Assembly (NCBI GenBank): GCA_946187865.1
Contig: CAMHST010000020.1
Location: 1-43,107, forward strand
Length of the DNA stretch: 43,107 bases
Direction: 5' to 3'
Source: an uncultured Bacteroidales bacterium
GTDB lineage: Bacteria; Bacteroidota; Bacteroidia; Bacteroidales; UBA932
Shown: positions 39,262-43,107 of the stretch, one piece after another
Layout: each line of letters opens with the position of its first letter
Position numbering within the stretch: position 1 is the first letter of the stretch
Translations under genes and position numbers: made by a program
Notes under the pieces: generated by a model
The model's database searches: none
The model's input: only the letters and a program-made list of their open reading frames with translations
What the model was told of the DNA's origin: nothing

Positions 39262-40347
39262 ATGGTTGAGGCAAGGAGTATAGAAGCCCTGTCCGTGTGT
39301 TTTACGGCAGGGGCTTTTGCAGGGACGGTTGTGGCAGGCGGCGCGGCCTGCACGGTTTCCGCCGCGGCTTTGGCGCTGGCGGCTGCGCCGGTGCTGCTCG
39401 GAAAACGGCTCCTGTCCTTGAAAGAGCCCGTCTCTACGGGAATCATCCTGGGCTCGTTCCTTCTGCTGGGGTTTTTCTCGGCCCTCTCTTCTGCCATTAC
39501 AACTTACCCGGAGGCCGATTCCTTCCGGGACGGCCTGCCCCTCCAGGCGGTGGAAGCGCTCCGCGCCCTGATCGGCTCTATCCCCTTCCCCAGAGCGGAG
39601 ACCGCTCCCCTGCTCACAGCCCTGCTTACGGGAGACCGCAGCGGGCTTGCCGGGGAGACTGTCGCTGCCTTCCGCGGCAGCGGCGCCTCCCATATCCTGG
39701 CACTTTCCGGACTGCATATGGGCGTGCTGTACTTAATCATCGGCAAACTGCTTTCCCTGGCCGGAAACACTCCCGCAGTCAGGGCTGTCCGGAGCCTGGT
39801 CTGCATTGGCGCCGCAGCGTTTTTCACCCTGATGACAGGGGCCTCCCCTTCCCTGGTGCGGGCTTTCCTGTTCATCCTCATCAATGAGGTGGCGGCACTC
39901 ACGGGGCGCCGCAGGAAACCTTCCCGCGTGCTGTGCCTGGCCCTGCTGGTCCAGGTGGTGCTGGATCCCGGCGTCCTGCACAGCCTGGGCTTCCAGCTGT
40001 CGTACCTGGCCATGGGCGGCATCCTGCTGGTGTATCCGGCGATGGAAAAATGGTACCCCGACTCCGGGAAATGGGACCCGCTGAGGCGCATCTGGAAAGC
40101 GGCCGCCCTGAGTATCAGCTGCCAGCTCACCACCGCCCCGCTGGTGTGGCTGCGTTTCCACACCTTCCCCAAGTACTTCCTGCTCACCAACTTGCTGGCG
40201 CTTCCCCTGACGTCGGCCATCATGGGCACGGCCGTCCTCACCCTGATCCTGTGGGCACTCGGATGCTGTCCGGGGCTGCTGATATCGGCCACGGACGGGC
40301 TCTGCACCCTGCTGCAGCGGGTGCTGGAGATAATCGCGTCTTTGTGA
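39262..40347 (+). CDS. ComEC/Rec2-type competence membrane protein, core only
   Basis: A 361-aa polytopic protein with the ComEC competence domain: LLTALLTGDRSGL, SGASHILALSGLHMGVLYLI, TLMTGASPSLVRAFLFILI, LQLSYLAMGGILL and LTTAPLVWLRFHTFP are typical. Full ComEC proteins have an N-terminal OB domain and a C-terminal metallo-beta-lactamase domain (about 700 aa); both are missing, so this is the short Bacteroidota form. It would be the inner membrane channel for single-stranded DNA. Start at 39262 (MVEARSIEAL) follows a putative -7 box; the frame continues 21 codons upstream across both divergent promoters. It abuts apbE with 0 bp between stops. Confidence 0.85.
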   Translation: MVEARSIEALSVCFTAGAFAGTVVAGGAACTVSAAALALAAAPVLLGKRLLSLKEPVSTGIILGSFLLLGFFSALSSAITTYPEADSFRDGLPLQAVEALRALIGSIPFPRAETAPLLTALLTGDRSGLAGETVAAFRGSGASHILALSGLHMGVLYLIIGKLLSLAGNTPAVRAVRSLVCIGAAAFFTLMTGASPSLVRAFLFILINEVAALTGRRRKPSRVLCLALLVQVVLDPGVLHSLGFQLSYLAMGGILLVYPAMEKWYPDSGKWDPLRRIWKAAALSISCQLTTAPLVWLRFHTFPKYFLLTNLLALPLTSAIMGTAVLTLILWALGCCPGLLISATDGLCTLLQRVLEIIASL

Positions 40348-41376
40348 TTATTCCCGGAGCGTGAAACCGGCCGATACCCATTCCTGCATCCGGCCGTCCT
40401 CACCGGAATAGACCAGGTAGGCTTCCAGGGAAGGGTCTCCGGCCACCAGCTCCTTCGCTTTCTCCAGCCCCACCACCATGCACCAGGTGGCCACAGCGTC
40501 TGCCACGCCCGCCCCTTCGGAAGAAACCACCGTGGCGCTGAGCAGATTGTGCTGCACCGGATAGCCGCTTACCGGGTCTATGGTATGGGCGTATTTGCGG
40601 CCATCCTTCACGTAATACTTCCGGTAATTGCCGGAGGTGACCACCCCGCAGGGGGCCTGGCCGGAACTCCAGATGCCGGTAAGGCCCTGGTCGCCGATGA
40701 CCGAATCCGGGTCGCGGTCTACGGGCCGGTCTATTCCTACGGCCCAGGGGCCGCCTGAAGGGTTGCGTCCGTCACACCAGATTTCGCCGATGTCCACCAG
40801 CATGTCCTTTACACCCAGGCCATACAGGTAACGGGCAATGATATCGCAACTGTACCCCTGCGCCACGGCATTGAAATTCAGGCGCGGGAATCCCAGACCG
40901 GCCGGATCCAGTACACCGTCCTGCAACGGCAGCTCCGCGGGAAGAAGTGCCATGCCGCACGTGCTCCTGAGCGAGCGGACTTCCTGGTCCGAGGGCATCA
41001 CGCCCTCCCGGAAACCGAACCCCCAGGCATCGAACAGCGGGCCTGCCGCACAGTCCACCGCACCGCCGGAGCGTTCCCACATCCGGTAGGCGAAGCCGTA
41101 CATCTCCAGGAAAAGGGCGTTGGGACGGATAGCTTCCCCGGCATTGAAGCGGGAGAGCTGGGAACGTTTGTTGTAGCCGGAGAGCGTGGTGTCTATGTGC
41201 ACAAGAAGGGCGTCGATGCTGTCCCGGATGGTCTCCGCCCTCACGTTGACCCCCTTCATGTTCAGTTTCACCGAGTAGGCGCCCCCCTGCGCCTGCCCGC
41301 TGACCTGGATGTAGCGGTCTTTTCCGGTGCAGGAAACAAGCAGGACAAGGGCACACAGCGTGAGGAACTTATTCAT
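40348..41376 (-). CDS. apbE: FAD:protein FMN transferase ApbE, lipoprotein
   Basis: A 342-aa lipoprotein (signal with lipobox VLLVSC, Cys16) of the ApbE family, which attaches FMN to Thr of partner proteins such as Rnf and Nqr subunits. Visible motifs: DAWGFGF, NFNAVAQGYSCDIIARYL (usual FAD-binding region), VDIGEIWCDGRNPSGGPWAVGI and KYAHTIDPVSGYPVQ, whose Asp binds Mg. AVATWCMVVG matches the last conserved segment. Nqr or Rnf genes are not in the window. It is convergent with comEC, and has a poor promoter match upstream (TATTTTTA at 41396-41403). Confidence 0.92.
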   Translation of the reverse strand: MNKFLTLCALVLLVSCTGKDRYIQVSGQAQGGAYSVKLNMKGVNVRAETIRDSIDALLVHIDTTLSGYNKRSQLSRFNAGEAIRPNALFLEMYGFAYRMWERSGGAVDCAAGPLFDAWGFGFREGVMPSDQEVRSLRSTCGMALLPAELPLQDGVLDPAGLGFPRLNFNAVAQGYSCDIIARYLYGLGVKDMLVDIGEIWCDGRNPSGGPWAVGIDRPVDRDPDSVIGDQGLTGIWSSGQAPCGVVTSGNYRKYYVKDGRKYAHTIDPVSGYPVQHNLLSATVVSSEGAGVADAVATWCMVVGLEKAKELVAGDPSLEAYLVYSGEDGRMQEWVSAGFTLRE

Positions 41377-41442
41377 CGTGGCAAGAAATTTGTGTAAAAA
41401 TACAAAAAAATAGCGATATTTGTAATTCTGAACAAGACAAGT

Positions 41443-42408
41443 ATGAACAAAAGCTTACTATATGCCGCAGCAGCCATGCTGGTTCTCGGGGCTTTCTCCT
41501 GCAAGAAAGAAGAAAGCAATACTTCGGTCCCCCGCCTGGAGGGCCTCTTTCTCAAGGACAGCGTCGTGCCTTATGTCGCCTCGGGAGAAACCATCACCCT
41601 TACCGCAGACGTATCGGACATCTACACCTCGGACAACTCCACTCCCTCAGAGAGTATCGGCATATACTGGATCGCCAGCATGAATTCCAAGACCATCCAG
41701 CGGGACACCACCACCCGGAACATCAAGGTCTCCAACCCCTCTTTCGTGTTCAAGACGGCAGATCTGGGGAAAGTCACCATCACCTGCTACGCCTTTGCCG
41801 GGTCAGACTATATCAACAGCACCGCCACCGTCTCTTTCTCGGTGATAGACCCGGAAAACTCCCTTACCGGAGTGGAGGGCACGGCGGCCACCATCGGCGG
41901 AAACAAGTATTACACCACGGACATTGACGGAACCACCTGGATGGCCAACAACCTCTACGGCACGGAAAACGGCGTGTCCTTCCACCTCTCCTCCGTGACA
42001 GACTCCTTCATCGGCAAATTCTACACCTGGGAAGAGGCGCAGGTGGCCTGCCCGGAAGGCTGGGCCCTGCCGGATGCGGAAGCCTGGGACGCCCTGGGCA
42101 CAGACGCCTGCGCCCTCATGGCCAACGCCGTCCTGCTGGAAGAGCAGATGTGGACCTACTGGCCGGGCATGAACATTACCAACGCCAAGAAATTCAACGC
42201 CATCCCGGCCGGCTACGTAGACCTTACCGGCGGGCAGGACAATGTACAGGGTTTCATGGACTACGCCATTTTCTGGACCGCAACCTCCTCCCAAACATCG
42301 GAAGACATGGCGGAATACCGCTACATCTACGCGGACAAAGCACAGGTGCAGAAAGGCGTGGGAAGCAAGGAGTCGCTGGCGCTGTCTGTGCGCTGCATAA
42401 AAAAATAA
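41443..42408 (+). CDS. FISUMP-domain lipoprotein, 321 aa
   Basis: Begins with a lipoprotein signal (lipobox LGAFSC, Cys20). Residues about 30-145 form a beta-rich Ig-like region (SGETITLTADVSDIYTS, GIYWIAS, GKVTITCYAFAGS). Residues about 155-321 are a Fibrobacter succinogenes major paralogous (FISUMP) domain: YYTTDIDGTTWMANNL, GKFYTWEEAQVACPEGWALP, FWTATSSQ and a final SVRCIKK. These surface proteins are common in Bacteroidota and Fibrobacteres and their role is not known. A near -7 box (GATATTTG, 41415-41422) lies 20 bp before the ATG. Monocistronic, convergent with lolA (9-bp gap). Confidence 0.88.
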   Translation: MNKSLLYAAAAMLVLGAFSCKKEESNTSVPRLEGLFLKDSVVPYVASGETITLTADVSDIYTSDNSTPSESIGIYWIASMNSKTIQRDTTTRNIKVSNPSFVFKTADLGKVTITCYAFAGSDYINSTATVSFSVIDPENSLTGVEGTAATIGGNKYYTTDIDGTTWMANNLYGTENGVSFHLSSVTDSFIGKFYTWEEAQVACPEGWALPDAEAWDALGTDACALMANAVLLEEQMWTYWPGMNITNAKKFNAIPAGYVDLTGGQDNVQGFMDYAIFWTATSSQTSEDMAEYRYIYADKAQVQKGVGSKESLALSVRCIKK

Positions 42409-42417
42409 GCCCCCGCG

Positions 42418-42948
42418 TTAGCGGAGGTCTGTGACAAGATAGTCTTTCGGAAGCGATTTCTCCTCCAGGGAGAAGTCGCTTTTCCCTTGTTTGGCCGAGA
42501 AAACAATGTCTTTCAGGACAAAACGGGCCCGGGTGGCACTGTCCAGCTCCAGGGTAATGTCCAGGGAGGTGTCCGAGCTGCCGTTCACCGTAATCTGGTC
42601 TCCGTAGCGGGTATATTCAGACAGCAGCAGGGCGGGATTGGTGACCAGGTCTTCCCGGGAGACCGTTTCCACAACGGCCTCTTTCGCCTCGTCGTCCAGG
42701 GTCCATCGGATGGTGCCGTCGCTCAGGAGCCGAAGCCCCAGGGCATCCAGCCGGAAAGCATTGTCCTCCACCTCCAGGGAGCCCGAGGTGACCTCGGAAA
42801 AAGGGGCGCCGTCCTTGGAAAGGCTGTAGGTATAGCTGCAGCTTACCCGGTGGCCCGGGACCTTCTCCAGCAGCGGAATGCGCTTCTGGGCCCCTGCAAG
42901 AAGGCAGGCGCCCAGACAAGCGGCAAACAACAGTACGATTCTTTTCAT
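42418..42948 (-). CDS. lolA: LolA-like outer membrane lipoprotein carrier
   Basis: A 176-aa exported protein (signal MKRIVLLFAACLGACLLAGA). The mature part has strand patterns of LolA: VSCSYTYSLSKDGAPFS, SGSLEVEDNAFRLDALGLRL, DGTIRWTLDDEAKEAVVETV and ARFVLKDIVFSAKQG. LolA moves lipoproteins from the inner to the outer membrane. It is shorter and divergent from E. coli LolA, so the family assignment rests on fold pattern plus context: in Bacteroidota the lolA gene directly follows ftsK, as here with a 1-bp gap. Confidence 0.8.
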   Translation of the reverse strand: MKRIVLLFAACLGACLLAGAQKRIPLLEKVPGHRVSCSYTYSLSKDGAPFSEVTSGSLEVEDNAFRLDALGLRLLSDGTIRWTLDDEAKEAVVETVSREDLVTNPALLLSEYTRYGDQITVNGSSDTSLDITLELDSATRARFVLKDIVFSAKQGKSDFSLEEKSLPKDYLVTDLR

Positions 42949-42949
42949 T

Positions 42950-43107
42950 TTACGCCATGAAGTGCTTGAGGATCTCTTCCAGCTCGTTGAGGTCTTTCAC
43001 CAGAACCTCGCGGGGTTTGGCTCCGTTTTGCGGGCCCACGATGCCGGCGGCCTCCAGCTGGTCCATCACTCTACCTGCCTTTGCATATCCCATGCCAAGA
43101 CGGCGCT
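42950..43107 (-). CDS. ftsK: FtsK C-terminus (partial)
   Basis: Only the last 52 codons are in the window; the gene runs off the right edge. The sequence [20 protein letters not shown], then [17 protein letters not shown] is the gamma winged-helix domain of FtsK/SpoIIIE, which reads KOPS-type polar sequences. It ends with KHFMA. FtsK is the septal DNA translocase that also activates XerCD recombination at dif; a XerD-type recombinase is in this window about 9 kb away. The stop at 42950-42952 is 1 bp from the lolA start. Confidence 0.92.
   Translation of the reverse strand, partial: RRLGMGYAKAGRVMDQLEAAGIVGPQNGAKPREVLVKDLNELEEILKHFMA

Overview
This is a G+C-rich chromosomal segment of a Bacteroidota bacterium, most likely order Bacteroidales. 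Several features point there: -7 elements matching TAnnTTTG, some with a TTTG -33 box 19-20 bp upstream; almost no Shine-Dalgarno sequences; many exported or lipid-anchored peptidases; a FISUMP-domain lipoprotein; a small histone H1-like protein; and rubredoxin-rubrerythrin. Genus cannot be fixed by eye. I see no rRNA, tRNA, CRISPR array, insertion sequence or prophage. Most of the window is ordinary core gene content.

Layout, left to right. 1-5553 reads mainly rightward: an outward minus-strand promoter at the left edge, a small membrane protein, a fused MsrA / free-methionine-(R)-sulfoxide reductase behind an operator-like inverted repeat, an exported tricorn-like S41 peptidase, and a polyprenol-phosphate mannosyltransferase-like GT2. 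5550-17128 reads leftward: an almost gapless run esterase, lipoprotein, DEDD exonuclease, rlmI, BASS transporter, proC, ygiQ, small conserved protein and ClC channel ends in an intrinsic terminator, followed by tex. A short divergent promoter region then starts the rightward run C1 peptidase, pssA, GH25 lysozyme and S9 peptidase (17199-22700), which meets a convergent rubrerythrin. AddB-like nuclease (rightward) converges on the leftward run C11 peptidase, sppA, ManA-like and S4-domain protein. M49 peptidase and a XerD-type recombinase follow rightward.

33871-34532 is a non-coding, repeat-dense stretch next to xerD. Beyond it lie the leftward genes histone H1-like, pth, rplY and then tpiA, ptb, ackA. 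Copies of one 75-bp element in opposite orientation flank the histone-pth-rplY block. The right end carries comEC, apbE, a FISUMP lipoprotein, lolA and the C-terminus of ftsK.

Functional themes: methionine sulfoxide and peroxide repair, peptide breakdown in the envelope (S41, C1, S9, C11, M49, SppA), envelope building (PssA, GT2, LolA, ApbE, GH25) and acid-producing energy metabolism (Ptb-AckA with TpiA).

The most unusual features are the in-frame 139-bp palindromic element inside ygiQ, the nested repeat region beside xerD, the inverted 75-bp repeat pair, the MsrA-fRMsr fusion with its flanking operator-like palindrome, and a ManA homologue that has lost expected metal ligands. I found no clearly new multi-gene system; the repeat structures are the best candidates for undescribed biology.
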